64,000 nt of DNA from assembly GCA_965221855.1 (NCBI GenBank), contig CBDCSV010000007.1, positions 310,001-374,000 on the forward strand, in the 5' to 3' direction. How positions within the stretch are numbered: the stretch's first letter is position 1; each line of letters starts with the position of its first letter. The DNA is from JAJDXO01 sp965221855. Lineage in GTDB: Bacteria > Pseudomonadota > Alphaproteobacteria > Rhodospirillales > UBA2165. This document shows, piece after piece, positions 1-7,907 of this stretch. Below the pieces are notes generated by a model, which worked only from the letters and a program-made list of their open reading frames with translations, had not been told where the DNA came from and made no database searches. The position numbers were made by a program, and so were the translations under genes.

Positions 1-294
1 GCCGAAGAACTCGCAGACCCGGCGTTTCTCGGCTTCGGTCCACCGCCAATCGAGCGGCAGAATAATCGCGCCCAGACGCGCGATGGCGAACAGCGCCACC
101 AGATGATCGGCCGTATCCTCGAGCGAGACGCCGATGATCGATCCTTCGCCGGCGCCGAGACCCCGGAGGTACGACGCGGTCCGGCGGACCAGCGGCGCCA
201 AACCGGCATAGGTGAGGGTCCGGCCGCCGTCGACGATTGCCGTGTGGGCGCCGCGGCGAGCCGCGTTCTCGTCCAGGGCGCGGGCCAGGTTCAT
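1..294 (-). CDS. AMP-forming acyl-CoA synthetase/ligase, N-terminal fragment (runs off window)
   Basis: The first 98 codons of an ANL-superfamily ligase are present; the rest lies beyond the left edge. The protein starts MNLARALDENAARRG. It then shows the typical N-terminal segment of the family: an IVDGG/LTYAGL stretch around residues 20-33, a conserved amphipathic region, and a GAIILPLD strand near residue 80 (family form G-A-I-x-x-P-L). The adenylation core (P-loop, A8 motif) and C-terminal lid are outside the window, so the substrate cannot be judged. The ATG at 294 is the only sensible start. It is divergent from the amidohydrolase at 413, across an AT-richer gap that should hold both promoters. 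Confidence 0.85.
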   Translation of the reverse strand, partial: MNLARALDENAARRGAHTAIVDGGRTLTYAGLAPLVRRTASYLRGLGAGEGSIIGVSLEDTADHLVALFAIARLGAIILPLDWRWTEAEKRRVCEFFG

Positions 295-412
295 TCCGGT
301 AAACACAGTCTAACTCTTTAGAATTAAATCCTTTTTCATGGCCGCCACTTGCGGATCGGCGTCGATATTGGCATCCTGTGCGGGCATGAACAACAGCCCA
401 GCTGGGGCGGCA

Positions 413-1291
413 ATGTCCGACAGCCGATTTCCCGTCAAAGCCATCGATGTCGTGGTCAACCTCCAGACGGTGGACGCTCTGAACCTGCGGCCCGATGACC
501 GCCGGGCGTTCTATGTAGACAAGATCGGCGTCGATGACGGCACCTTCGAGGGCATTTCCCTCGACGACATGCTGCGGCGGATGGACGAGGCGGGGATCGA
601 GACCGCCTTTCTGATCGCCGCGAAAATCGGCCGCCAAGGACTGCCGGGCTGTTATCACATTCCCGATCAACTGGTAGCCGACGCGGTTGCCGCGTACCCC
701 GACCGGTTTCGCGGGTTGGCCGGTATCGATCCGTTCGAAGGCATGAACGGGGTACGGGCGCTGGAGCATGCGGTGAGCAAACTCGGCTTCATCGGCGCCC
801 ATCTCTATCCCCATTGGTTCGAACTGGCGCCCGACCACGCAAAGTACTACCCGTTCTACGCCAAATGCGTCGAACTCGGCATCCCGATCCAGATTCAGGT
901 CGGCCAGTCACTCGTCTATTCGCCGGACAATCCCCGGCGGAGCGTCGGGCGGCCGATCACCCTGGATGCGGTCGCTTGCGATTTTCCCGAACTCAAACTA
1001 ATCGGCATCCATATCGGCATCCCCTGGCATGACGAGATGATCGCCATGGCGTGGAAGCACAAGAACGTCTTTATCGGCTGCGACGCCCACGCTCCCAAAT
1101 ACTGGCCGGAGAGTTTCGTCCGCTACGTCAATACCTTTGGCCAGGACAAGGTGCTGTTCGGCACCGATTTTCCGGTGATCGATTTCCGGCGCACGATGAA
1201 CGAGATCGCCGAACTGGGCCTGCGTCCGGAGCCTCTCGCCAAGCTGCTCCGCCACAACGCGGAGCAGGTCTACGGGCTCGATAAAAGTTAG
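413..1291 (+). CDS. Amidohydrolase-2 family protein with altered N-terminal metal motif
   Basis: A protein of 292 residues resembling the ACMSD/gamma-resorcylate decarboxylase type of amidohydrolases. The TIM-barrel fold is indicated by the spaced strands GLAGIDPF, GAHLYPHW, LIGIHIGIPWH and VLFGTDFPV; the last carries the conserved late Asp (TDFP). The usual N-terminal DxHxH reads IDVVVN, so two metal-ligand histidines are absent. Start: the ATG at 413 has a G-rich stretch just upstream and begins close to the first strand, as in relatives; in-frame ATGs at 338 and 386 have poorer context. It could be a metal-independent hydrolase or decarboxylase; the substrate is unknown. Convergent with the TRAP operon, 28 bp away. 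Confidence 0.8.
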   Translation: MSDSRFPVKAIDVVVNLQTVDALNLRPDDRRAFYVDKIGVDDGTFEGISLDDMLRRMDEAGIETAFLIAAKIGRQGLPGCYHIPDQLVADAVAAYPDRFRGLAGIDPFEGMNGVRALEHAVSKLGFIGAHLYPHWFELAPDHAKYYPFYAKCVELGIPIQIQVGQSLVYSPDNPRRSVGRPITLDAVACDFPELKLIGIHIGIPWHDEMIAMAWKHKNVFIGCDAHAPKYWPESFVRYVNTFGQDKVLFGTDFPVIDFRRTMNEIAELGLRPEPLAKLLRHNAEQVYGLDKS

Positions 1292-1319
1292 CCGCACGCC
1301 ACGTTGAGCACCGGCCGGT

Positions 1320-2624
1320 CTACATCAGCCCCCAGGCCTTGGGGAGCCACAGCGCCGTCGCCGGGAACACCAGCACGATCATCAGGCGCACAAGGTCCGT
1401 CGCGAAAAACGGCAGGATACCGGCATAGATCGTCTTGAGACTGAGATCCTTCGCCATGCCGTTGAGTACGAACACATTGATGCCGATCGGCGGCGTGATC
1501 ATGCCAATTTCCATGATCATCACGTTGACCACGCCCCACCAGATGGGGTCGTAGCCCATGTCGATGATCACCGGGAAGACGAAGGGGAGCGTGATCACCA
1601 TGGCGGCGACGGTATCGAAAATGCTGCCGAGAATGAGATACATCACCATCAGCATCAGCAGTATGACGAAGTCGTGGGCATTGAGGCTCTGGATTAGCTC
1701 GACGGAGGCGTCCGGCAGGCCGGACAGGGTGATGAAGTAGCTGAATATGGACGCACCAATGATGATCAGGAAGATCATCCCCGTATTGCCGGCGGTCTGC
1801 GCAAGGCAATCCAGGAAGCTCTTCGTGTTCATGCCGTTCATCACCGCGAAGATGAAGGCAAGGCTGGCGCCAACCGAGGCCGCTTCGGTCACCGTGAACA
1901 CGCCGGTGTAAATGCCGCCGGAAACCACCGCCGCGATCAGCAGGAAGCGCCATGATGCGAGCAGCACCTGCATCTTCTCCCGCCACGGGATACGGGCACC
2001 GGCCGGCCCGATCTCGGGCTTGACGCGGACCAGAATGCCGATGGTGATAATATAGAGAACCGTCGCGATCACGCCCGGAAAAATGGCCGCCGCGAACAGG
2101 GCGATGATGCTCTCCTCGATCAGAATGCCGTAAATGATCATCACCACTGACGGCGGGACCAGCATTCCCAACGTGCCGCCGGCGGCGATGCTGCCGCTGG
2201 AGAGGGTTTTGCGGTAGCCCCGGTCGATCATTTCCGGCAAGGCGATCTTGGCCATGGTCGCCGTGGTCGCCACCGACGAGCCGCAGATGGCGCCGAACCC
2301 TGCGCAGCCGCCGATCGTGGCCATTGCCAGCCCGCCCCGGAAATGCCCGACCATGGCGTAGGCCAACCGGTACATGTCGGCGGACACGCCCGCTTCGGTG
2401 GCCAGTGCTCCCATCAACAGGAACAGGGCGACGACAGCCAGGCCCTCATTCTCGATGGCGGCCGACGGCTCGGTGCCGAGCAGGGTGAGGGCCGGCTCGA
2501 GCCCGATGATAAAGGAAGACGCGACAACGCCGGTCACCCCCATGGCCACGCCGATGGGGACGTGCAGCGCGATCAGAATGAACATGGCCCCGAGACCCAA
2601 AGCGCCGAGGGAAATCGGGTCCAC
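1320..2624 (-). CDS. dctM: TRAP transporter large permease (DctM)
   Basis: The 434-residue large membrane subunit of a tripartite ATP-independent periplasmic transporter, which uses an ion gradient to import organic acids captured by DctP. It has about 12 hydrophobic segments and family landmarks such as GGCAGFGAICGSS, IAAGGTLGMLVPPS and GMITPPIGINVF. The start is a GTG at 2624 (VDPISLGALGLG). It shares one base with the TAG stop of dctQ and is preceded by a GGGGAGG ribosome-binding site, so translation is coupled. Longer readings upstream overlap dctQ and are out of character. Last gene of the dctP-dctQ-dctM operon. Confidence 0.95.
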   Translation of the reverse strand: MDPISLGALGLGAMFILIALHVPIGVAMGVTGVVASSFIIGLEPALTLLGTEPSAAIENEGLAVVALFLLMGALATEAGVSADMYRLAYAMVGHFRGGLAMATIGGCAGFGAICGSSVATTATMAKIALPEMIDRGYRKTLSSGSIAAGGTLGMLVPPSVVMIIYGILIEESIIALFAAAIFPGVIATVLYIITIGILVRVKPEIGPAGARIPWREKMQVLLASWRFLLIAAVVSGGIYTGVFTVTEAASVGASLAFIFAVMNGMNTKSFLDCLAQTAGNTGMIFLIIIGASIFSYFITLSGLPDASVELIQSLNAHDFVILLMLMVMYLILGSIFDTVAAMVITLPFVFPVIIDMGYDPIWWGVVNVMIMEIGMITPPIGINVFVLNGMAKDLSLKTIYAGILPFFATDLVRLMIVLVFPATALWLPKAWGLM

Positions 2625-3193
2625 TAGATGCCCTCCCCGTCTTCTTCTTTTGGAAGCCTGGTCGGGCGATTGAACATGGCGCTGTGGATGCTGTCGTAAA
2701 CGACGAGAATTTGCACCGGCACCGTGACGGTCATGATGAAGGTAATGATCCACCACCAGGGCGCGATGGGGAATTCGATGGTCGGGGAGGTTCGGCTATT
2801 GGCCTGAAGGTCCAGGGTGAGCAGATAGAACTGCCACACCAGGATGACAAAGAAGGCGAGGGTCAGGATATTACCCAGCACTTCGAACCAGTAATGGGCA
2901 CGCTGGCCGAGCGCGTGCCCAACGAAACGGATCGTAATGTTCTTGTCGCGGATCAGCAGCACCGGAAAACACGATGCCAACACGATGGCGTAGGCGATCT
3001 GCGCGACATCGCTGAAGCCGGGAATCCGGGGCAGGGTGAGCCAACGGCCCAGCCCGTCGATCATTGTCAGAATGGCGACGAGGACCAGCCCGGCAAAGCC
3101 AATGCAGGCGACAAAGCGAAGATAATCGCCCAGCCGCCTGCTATTGGTTTCGAAACGATCCACGACGATACGTCGCCCGGCCGGCTCGCTCAT
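2624..3193 (-). CDS. dctQ: TRAP transporter small permease (DctQ)
   Basis: The 189-residue small permease subunit. Four hydrophobic segments are visible (about residues 27-48, 62-82, 105-125 and 145-167), the usual DctQ topology, with the conserved central tract RDKNITIRF between helices 2 and 3. The ATG at 3193 overlaps the dctP stop by four bases (ATGA). It partners DctM in the inner membrane, where DctP delivers substrate. Confidence 0.93.
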   Translation of the reverse strand: MSEPAGRRIVVDRFETNSRRLGDYLRFVACIGFAGLVLVAILTMIDGLGRWLTLPRIPGFSDVAQIAYAIVLASCFPVLLIRDKNITIRFVGHALGQRAHYWFEVLGNILTLAFFVILVWQFYLLTLDLQANSRTSPTIEFPIAPWWWIITFIMTVTVPVQILVVYDSIHSAMFNRPTRLPKEEDGEGI

Positions 3194-4197
3194 CTCTTCT
3201 TGCGGATGTCAGCGAGAATTTTCTGAGCCTTGTCGTACACCGCCTGGCCGTTCGGGATCTTGTCGATCCACCACTTGTGGACCGAAACTTTCGATTCCGC
3301 GACCAGTTTATCGAAAGCGGCGCCGCTCGGCTTGACGATGGTCAGCTTCTTGGCGTCCGCATTGTTGGCCAGGATATCGGCAACCGCATCCTTGTACGCC
3401 TTGCCGCCCCCAAGGGCGATTTTGGCGCCGCCTTCCTTGAGGAAAGCTGCCTGAACCGCTTTCGGCAGGCCATCCCATTTCTTCTTGTTCATACCAAGGA
3501 AGAAGGGAATTGCCCCGAGGGGCAGATCCATCACGTGGGTCACCAGATTCATCGCCTTGAAGGTCCGCATACCGGTCCAGCCCTGCTGGCCGCCATCGAT
3601 GGTGCCGCGGTTGAGAGCGATGGTCATCTTCGGCGCGCTCATGGTTTGCGGAACCGCGCCGATCTGACCCAGCCAGTAACCGCCGACGGAGCCGGCGTTG
3701 CGGATCTTCAGGTTCTTGAGGTCGGCGACCGTCTTCACCGGTTTGTTGAGGAACAGCAGGTTGGGCGAGGTCGCCCAGGCGCCGAGCAGCTTCACGTCAC
3801 CGAGGCCGGTCCGGAATCCGGCATCGTGCAGGCCCTGGACGACGAGACCCGCTTCCTCGGCGGAATTCACCAGGAACGGCAGTTCGGTGATTTGCATTTC
3901 GGGGAATTGGCCGGAGGTGTAGCCGGGCAGTATCCAGGCGACGTCGGCGACGCCGTTCTTCACCAGCTCGTACTGCTTGACGGGGCTCTTGCCGAGCGAG
4001 CCGCCCCAATAACCCTTAAGCTCAACCTGGCTGCCGACGGCGGCGTCAACCCGCTCCATCCACGGCTTGATGACTTTGGTGACACCGATACTCTTGGGCG
4101 AAACGAAGGACGCGACCTTCACCTGGTCCGCAGCTTGGGATGCGCCGGTTTGAACGAACAACACACCCGCCGCGGCGATGAGGACTTTCCTCAACAT
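3190..4197 (-). CDS. dctP: TRAP transporter substrate-binding protein (DctP)
   Basis: A 335-residue periplasmic solute receptor. The ATG at 4197 follows an AGGAGAG ribosome-binding site and gives a clean Sec signal peptide (MLRKVLIAAAGVLFVQTGA, cleavage after SQA). DctP hallmarks are the ELVKNGVADVAWILPGYT segment, the LKNLKIRNAG stretch and the later GTIDGGQQG region that surrounds the carboxylate-binding Arg (about residue 160). First gene of a three-gene minus-strand operon, divergent from a GntR regulator that probably controls both directions. The ligand is presumably the substrate, or a breakdown product, of the divergent operon; this is inferred from position only. Confidence 0.93.
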   Translation of the reverse strand: MLRKVLIAAAGVLFVQTGASQAADQVKVASFVSPKSIGVTKVIKPWMERVDAAVGSQVELKGYWGGSLGKSPVKQYELVKNGVADVAWILPGYTSGQFPEMQITELPFLVNSAEEAGLVVQGLHDAGFRTGLGDVKLLGAWATSPNLLFLNKPVKTVADLKNLKIRNAGSVGGYWLGQIGAVPQTMSAPKMTIALNRGTIDGGQQGWTGMRTFKAMNLVTHVMDLPLGAIPFFLGMNKKKWDGLPKAVQAAFLKEGGAKIALGGGKAYKDAVADILANNADAKKLTIVKPSGAAFDKLVAESKVSVHKWWIDKIPNGQAVYDKAQKILADIRKKR

Positions 4198-4396
4198 AGC
4201 TCTCTCCTCTGTATGAATGGGCTTCGGAACGCCCAATTGATCTCTCAACTGTACAAATGTTCCATGTTTATATCAATTGCCAAATTGGAAAAGGGATGAT
4301 GTAGTTTTTTTCCCAGATTTTCAGGGAAAATAAATGCTATAATCATAGGACAATAAAATGTTATATTGGCTTTGAAATCGGTCTGCGAAAGAGATC
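4198..4396. promoter_or_regulatory. Divergent dctP / gntR control region
   Basis: A 199-bp AT-rich gap between the divergent TRAP and GntR operons. Visible elements are an inverted pair CAATTGAT (4234-4241) and ATCAATTG (4272-4279); a stem-forming TTTTCCC / GGGAAAA pair around 4308-4330; and a perfect TATAAT (4338-4343) correctly oriented for gntR. Half-sites around an AT-rich centre suit a dimeric GntR/HutC-type repressor, but the operator assignment is inference. Confidence 0.5.
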
Positions 4397-5239
4397 ATGG
4401 CGCGCGTGGGAAGACTACCTGGACGAAAGAAGCCCGACCGGGGCGGGGAGCGCAAACGGGTGTCCGATTCGCTGCGGATGCCGCTATATCACCAGATATA
4501 TCTCGTGCTGCGCCAGCAAATCCTGAGCGGCGCCTACGACTACGACGATCTCGTGCCGAGCGAATTGGAGTTGGTCGAGGAGTACGATGTCTCCCGCGTG
4601 ACCGCGCGGCGGGCGCTCGACGAGCTGGCGGAGGAGGGACTGGTCAAGCGCGAGCGCGGCAAGGGCACCCGAGTGCAGTTTCGCCGGCCCTCGATGCCCC
4701 TCGAATCCTCGGTCGAGGGGCTGCTGGAGAACCTCTTGGCCATGGGGTTGGAAACCGGCGTCCGCCTGATCGATTTCGAATATGTCTCGGCCAATGACGA
4801 AGTGGCGAACGCTCTGGACTGTCCGCTCGGCACCATCGTTCAGCGCGCGGTGCGGGTGCGGAGTTTCGACAGCGGCCCGTTCTCCTACCTGGTGACCTAT
4901 GTGCCCCAGGATATCGGCCGCAATTACGACGCCAACGATCTTGCGAGCCAGCCGCTCCTGCAGTTGCTTGAACGCAGCGGCGTGGTGGTCGAAGGAGCGC
5001 AGCAGCGGATTTCCGCCACCCTGGCCGATGCCGACGTGGCGGAGTTCCTGGAGACCGAGGTCGGGGCGGCGCTCCTGGAGATCAGGCGAATTGTCTCGGA
5101 TGAGGACGGGCGTCCCATCGAGTTCATTCGCGCACTCTATCGGCCGGATCGATATCAGTATCAGATGGTCCTCTCCCGGGTGCGGGGAAAAGACATGAAC
5201 ACCTGGTCCCCGTCGCAGCCCGGCAAGGTCGCGAGCTGA
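4397..5239 (+). CDS. GntR-family transcriptional regulator with UTRA ligand domain (HutC subfamily)
   Basis: A 280-residue regulator. After a basic, probably disordered N-terminus (residues 1-28) comes a winged helix-turn-helix (about 30-100: PLYHQIYLVLRQQI, then VPSELELVEEYDVSR and ARRALDELAEEGLVKRERG). It is followed by a UTRA effector-binding domain (about 115-260, with the closing strand RPIEFIRALYRPDRYQ). UTRA regulators normally repress catabolic operons and release DNA on binding a pathway metabolite. Its TGA overlaps the ATG of the next gene by one base, so it is the first gene of the operon it likely controls, and it faces the TRAP operon across a palindrome-containing gap. Confidence 0.93.
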   Translation: MARVGRLPGRKKPDRGGERKRVSDSLRMPLYHQIYLVLRQQILSGAYDYDDLVPSELELVEEYDVSRVTARRALDELAEEGLVKRERGKGTRVQFRRPSMPLESSVEGLLENLLAMGLETGVRLIDFEYVSANDEVANALDCPLGTIVQRAVRVRSFDSGPFSYLVTYVPQDIGRNYDANDLASQPLLQLLERSGVVVEGAQQRISATLADADVAEFLETEVGAALLEIRRIVSDEDGRPIEFIRALYRPDRYQYQMVLSRVRGKDMNTWSPSQPGKVAS

Positions 5240-6513
5240 TGGCCCGGACCATTGCCGAGAAGATCATCGCCGCGGCGGCGGGCCGGGATCGAGTCACGGC
5301 GGGGGAGATCGTGACCTGCTCGGTCGACCTGGCCATGATCCATGACAGCGGCGGGCCCAGGAAAGTCGGGCCGGTGCTCGACCGGCTCGGCGTTCCGGTC
5401 TGGGATCCGCTGAAGGTGGTTCTGATTTCCGATCATTTCTCTCCCTGCGTCGACGCCGAAAGCGCCGCGATCCTGAAACTGACGCGGGAATGGGCCGCCG
5501 AACAGGGTATCGTCAATTTCTACGACCAGCAGGGAATTTGCCACGTCGTAACGCCGGAGCGCGGCCACCTAAGGCCCGGCATGTTCGCCGTCGGCGGCGA
5601 CAGTCATTCGTTGACCGGCGGCGCCTTCGGCTGCTATATGTTCGGCGTCGGCGCAACCGATATGGCGGGCGTGCTGGCCACCGGCGAAACCTGGATCAGG
5701 GTGCCCGAGACAATTCGCATCGATTGGTCGGGCGATCTTCCGGAGGGAGTCTCGGCCAAGGATCTGTGTCTGAAAATGTGCGCCGCGCTCGGCATGGACG
5801 GCGGGCGCTATCAAGCCGTCCAGTACACCGGCGGGACCGTGCAGCGCCTCGACATGTTGGAGCGCATGACGCTCTGCAACATGGCCGCGGAACTTGGCGC
5901 CCAGGCGGGGATCGTCGAGCCGGACGAGACCACGGCCGCATATGTGGCCGCCGCCGGCGCCGACCCCGGCGAGTGGGCCGGATACCGCAGCGACCCCGGC
6001 GCGGCCTATGCCGAAACTCATTTCTTCGAAGCGACGGACCTGCAGCCCCAAGTGGCGGTCCCCCATAGCCCCGCCAATGCGACGCAGGTCTCGGATGTGA
6101 ACGGAACCGAGATCGATCAGTTCTACATCGGCGCCTGCACCGGCGCGAAGCTGAGCGATCTGAAGATGGCGGCCGACATATTGCGGGGCCGGACGGTCGC
6201 GCCCGGCAAGCGGCTGACGATCGCACCGGCTTCTAGCCGCGTGATGGCCGAAGCAACCAAGGCGGGGATCATGGAAGTGCTGCTCGACGCCGGGGCAAAT
6301 CTGTTGCCCACCGGGTGCGGCGCCTGTGCCGGCTACGGTGTCGGGCAGTTGGCCGAGGACGAGATCTGTCTCGCCTCCACGGCGCGCAATTTTCAGGGCC
6401 GCATGGGCGCCAACTCGTCGCAGGTCTATTTGGCTTCTCCCTACACGGTGGCGGCCAGCGCGGTCGGCGGCGCCATCACCGACCCCCGCGATCTGCTGGA
6501 GCCGGCGTCGTGA
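5239..6513 (+). CDS. Aconitase-family hydro-lyase, large subunit (LeuC/DmdA-like)
   Basis: A 424-residue [4Fe-4S] dehydratase subunit of the isopropylmalate isomerase/dimethylmaleate hydratase branch. Seen directly: GGDSHSLTGG (DSHT-type motif), GACTGAK (GSCTN-type, first cluster Cys) and GCGACAG (GCGPC-type, the other two cluster Cys), followed by ARNFQGRMG with the conserved Arg. All three cluster ligands are therefore present. It works with the small subunit encoded next, which overlaps it by four bases. A leucine-biosynthetic role is unlikely, because no leuA or leuB is nearby and the neighbours are a GntR regulator and a C-C lyase. Hydration of a substituted maleate or itaconate to a malate is the likelier reaction. 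Confidence 0.88.
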   Translation: MARTIAEKIIAAAAGRDRVTAGEIVTCSVDLAMIHDSGGPRKVGPVLDRLGVPVWDPLKVVLISDHFSPCVDAESAAILKLTREWAAEQGIVNFYDQQGICHVVTPERGHLRPGMFAVGGDSHSLTGGAFGCYMFGVGATDMAGVLATGETWIRVPETIRIDWSGDLPEGVSAKDLCLKMCAALGMDGGRYQAVQYTGGTVQRLDMLERMTLCNMAAELGAQAGIVEPDETTAAYVAAAGADPGEWAGYRSDPGAAYAETHFFEATDLQPQVAVPHSPANATQVSDVNGTEIDQFYIGACTGAKLSDLKMAADILRGRTVAPGKRLTIAPASSRVMAEATKAGIMEVLLDAGANLLPTGCGACAGYGVGQLAEDEICLASTARNFQGRMGANSSQVYLASPYTVAASAVGGAITDPRDLLEPAS

Positions 6514-7025
6514 GCGGCCGGGTATGGAAATTCGGCGACGGGACCAACACCGATGTGCTGGCGCCCGGCGTATATATGAAAGGGAATATCCAGGAGTTGG
6601 CGGCCCATTGCCTGGAAAGCGTCGATCCCGACTTTGCCGGTGGTGTGAAGTCCGGCGATGTGGTGGTCGGCGGCGCGAATTTCGGCATGGGCTCCAGCCG
6701 CGAGCAGGCCGCCGAGGTGCTCAAGGCGCTGGGGGTGGCCGCCGTCGTGGCGCCCAGCTTCGGTGGCATTTTCTATCGCAATGCCTTCAACCTGGGCCTG
6801 CCGGCGATCGTCTGCGCGGATGTCGATGGTATTTCCGCGGGCGACGAGGTCGCCATCGACTACGCGGCCGGCCGCATCGACAACGTTACGACCGGCGCGA
6901 CGATCAGGGCCGATGCGGTGCCCGATCACCTGATGGCAATCGTTTCGGCGGGCGGTCTCGTGCCGTTTCTCGAAAAAACACTTTCCAACCAGGACGCCGC
7001 ACCGCCGGCCGGCCGGGAGGCTTGA
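6510..7025 (+). CDS. Aconitase-family hydro-lyase, small subunit (LeuD/DmdB-like)
   Basis: A 171-residue swivelling-domain subunit that completes the active site of the preceding large subunit. It begins SGRVWKFGDGTNTDVLAPG (family form WxFGDxxNTDxIxP) and contains the substrate-carboxylate loop NFGMGSSREQA, then VVAPSFGGIFYRNAFNLGLP. The start is a GTG at 6510 overlapping the upstream TGA (GTGA), a coupled junction typical of the pair. The two subunits could in principle hydrate maleate, dimethylmaleate, citraconate or similar. Confidence 0.88.
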   Translation: MSGRVWKFGDGTNTDVLAPGVYMKGNIQELAAHCLESVDPDFAGGVKSGDVVVGGANFGMGSSREQAAEVLKALGVAAVVAPSFGGIFYRNAFNLGLPAIVCADVDGISAGDEVAIDYAAGRIDNVTTGATIRADAVPDHLMAIVSAGGLVPFLEKTLSNQDAAPPAGREA

Positions 7026-7027
7026 CC

Positions 7028-7891
7028 ATGAACGATTTGGGACAGCGGCTGTCGCAGCCGGATATTCTGGTGGCGCCGGGAGTTTATGATGCGTTCGGCG
7101 CCATGCTGGCCGAGAATGCCGGGTTCGAGAGTGTTTATATCTCCGGCGCATCGATCTCCTACACCCGTTTGGGGCGCCCGGATATCGGACTGGTTTCGGT
7201 GGATGAAATGACCGCCGTCGTCGGCGCCATCTCCGAGCGTGTCCATGTGCCGCTGATCGTCGATGCCGATACCGGCTTCGGCAACGCCCTCAACGTCCAG
7301 CGGACGGTGGGCATATTGGAGCGCGTCGGCGCTTCGGCGATCCAGCTTGAGGATCAATCGTTGCCGAAGCGGTGCGGCCATCTCAACGGCAAGGCGCTGG
7401 TCGACAAGGAGGAAATGTGCGGGAAGATCAAGGCGGCATTGGATGCCCGGCGCAGCGACCGGACACTCATCATCGCGCGAACCGATGCGGTGGCCGTCGA
7501 AGGCTTCGGTCCGGCGCTCGACCGGGCGGAGGCGTACGTAACCGCCGGCGCCGATGTGCTGTTCATCGAGGCGCCGCAGGACGACGATCAGATGGCCCAG
7601 ACCGTCAGCCGCTTCTCCCAGGACGTTCCGCTGCTCGCCAACATGGTCGAAGGCGGCAAGACGCCTTTGCGTTCCGCCGAGGAGCTTCAGTCGGCGGGCT
7701 ATTCCATCGTGATATTTCCGGGGGGGTTGGTTCGCGCCCTGGCCCATTGCGCCACGGCCTATTTCGACAATCTCAAGGCCAATGGGACGACCGAGAACTT
7801 CCGCGACCGGATGCTGAACTTCGATCAGCTGAACGAGTTGCTCGGCACCCAGGCAATCCTCGACAGCGCCAAATCCTACGATGGCAAATAA
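7028..7891 (+). CDS. Isocitrate lyase/PEP mutase-family lyase (2,3-dimethylmalate lyase-like)
   Basis: A 287-residue TIM-barrel lyase of the 2-methylisocitrate/oxaloacetate/dimethylmalate lyase group. Motifs: YISGASISYTRLG, the metal-binding VDADTGFGN, the catalytic loop PKRCGH (family K-[KR]-C-G-H), IIARTDA and LFIEAP. The reaction expected is cleavage of a 2-hydroxy acid into pyruvate (or glyoxylate) plus a carboxylate. A GGGAGG site precedes the ATG, and only two bases separate it from the small hydratase subunit. The hydratase-lyase pairing matches the order of the last two steps of anaerobic nicotinate breakdown (DmdAB then Dml), which is the basis for the specific suggestion. Confidence 0.88.
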   Translation: MNDLGQRLSQPDILVAPGVYDAFGAMLAENAGFESVYISGASISYTRLGRPDIGLVSVDEMTAVVGAISERVHVPLIVDADTGFGNALNVQRTVGILERVGASAIQLEDQSLPKRCGHLNGKALVDKEEMCGKIKAALDARRSDRTLIIARTDAVAVEGFGPALDRAEAYVTAGADVLFIEAPQDDDQMAQTVSRFSQDVPLLANMVEGGKTPLRSAEELQSAGYSIVIFPGGLVRALAHCATAYFDNLKANGTTENFRDRMLNFDQLNELLGTQAILDSAKSYDGK

Positions 7892-7907
7892 GGGCGGCGG
7901 CGACCCC

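Noticed and set aside
3064..4299. A 411-codon plus-strand frame opposite dctP
   Set aside because: Lies antisense to a well-supported signal-peptide-bearing dctP and shows no motif.
5239..7025. Leucine-biosynthetic leuCD
   Set aside because: No leuA or leuB nearby; the genes overlap a GntR regulator and catabolic genes.
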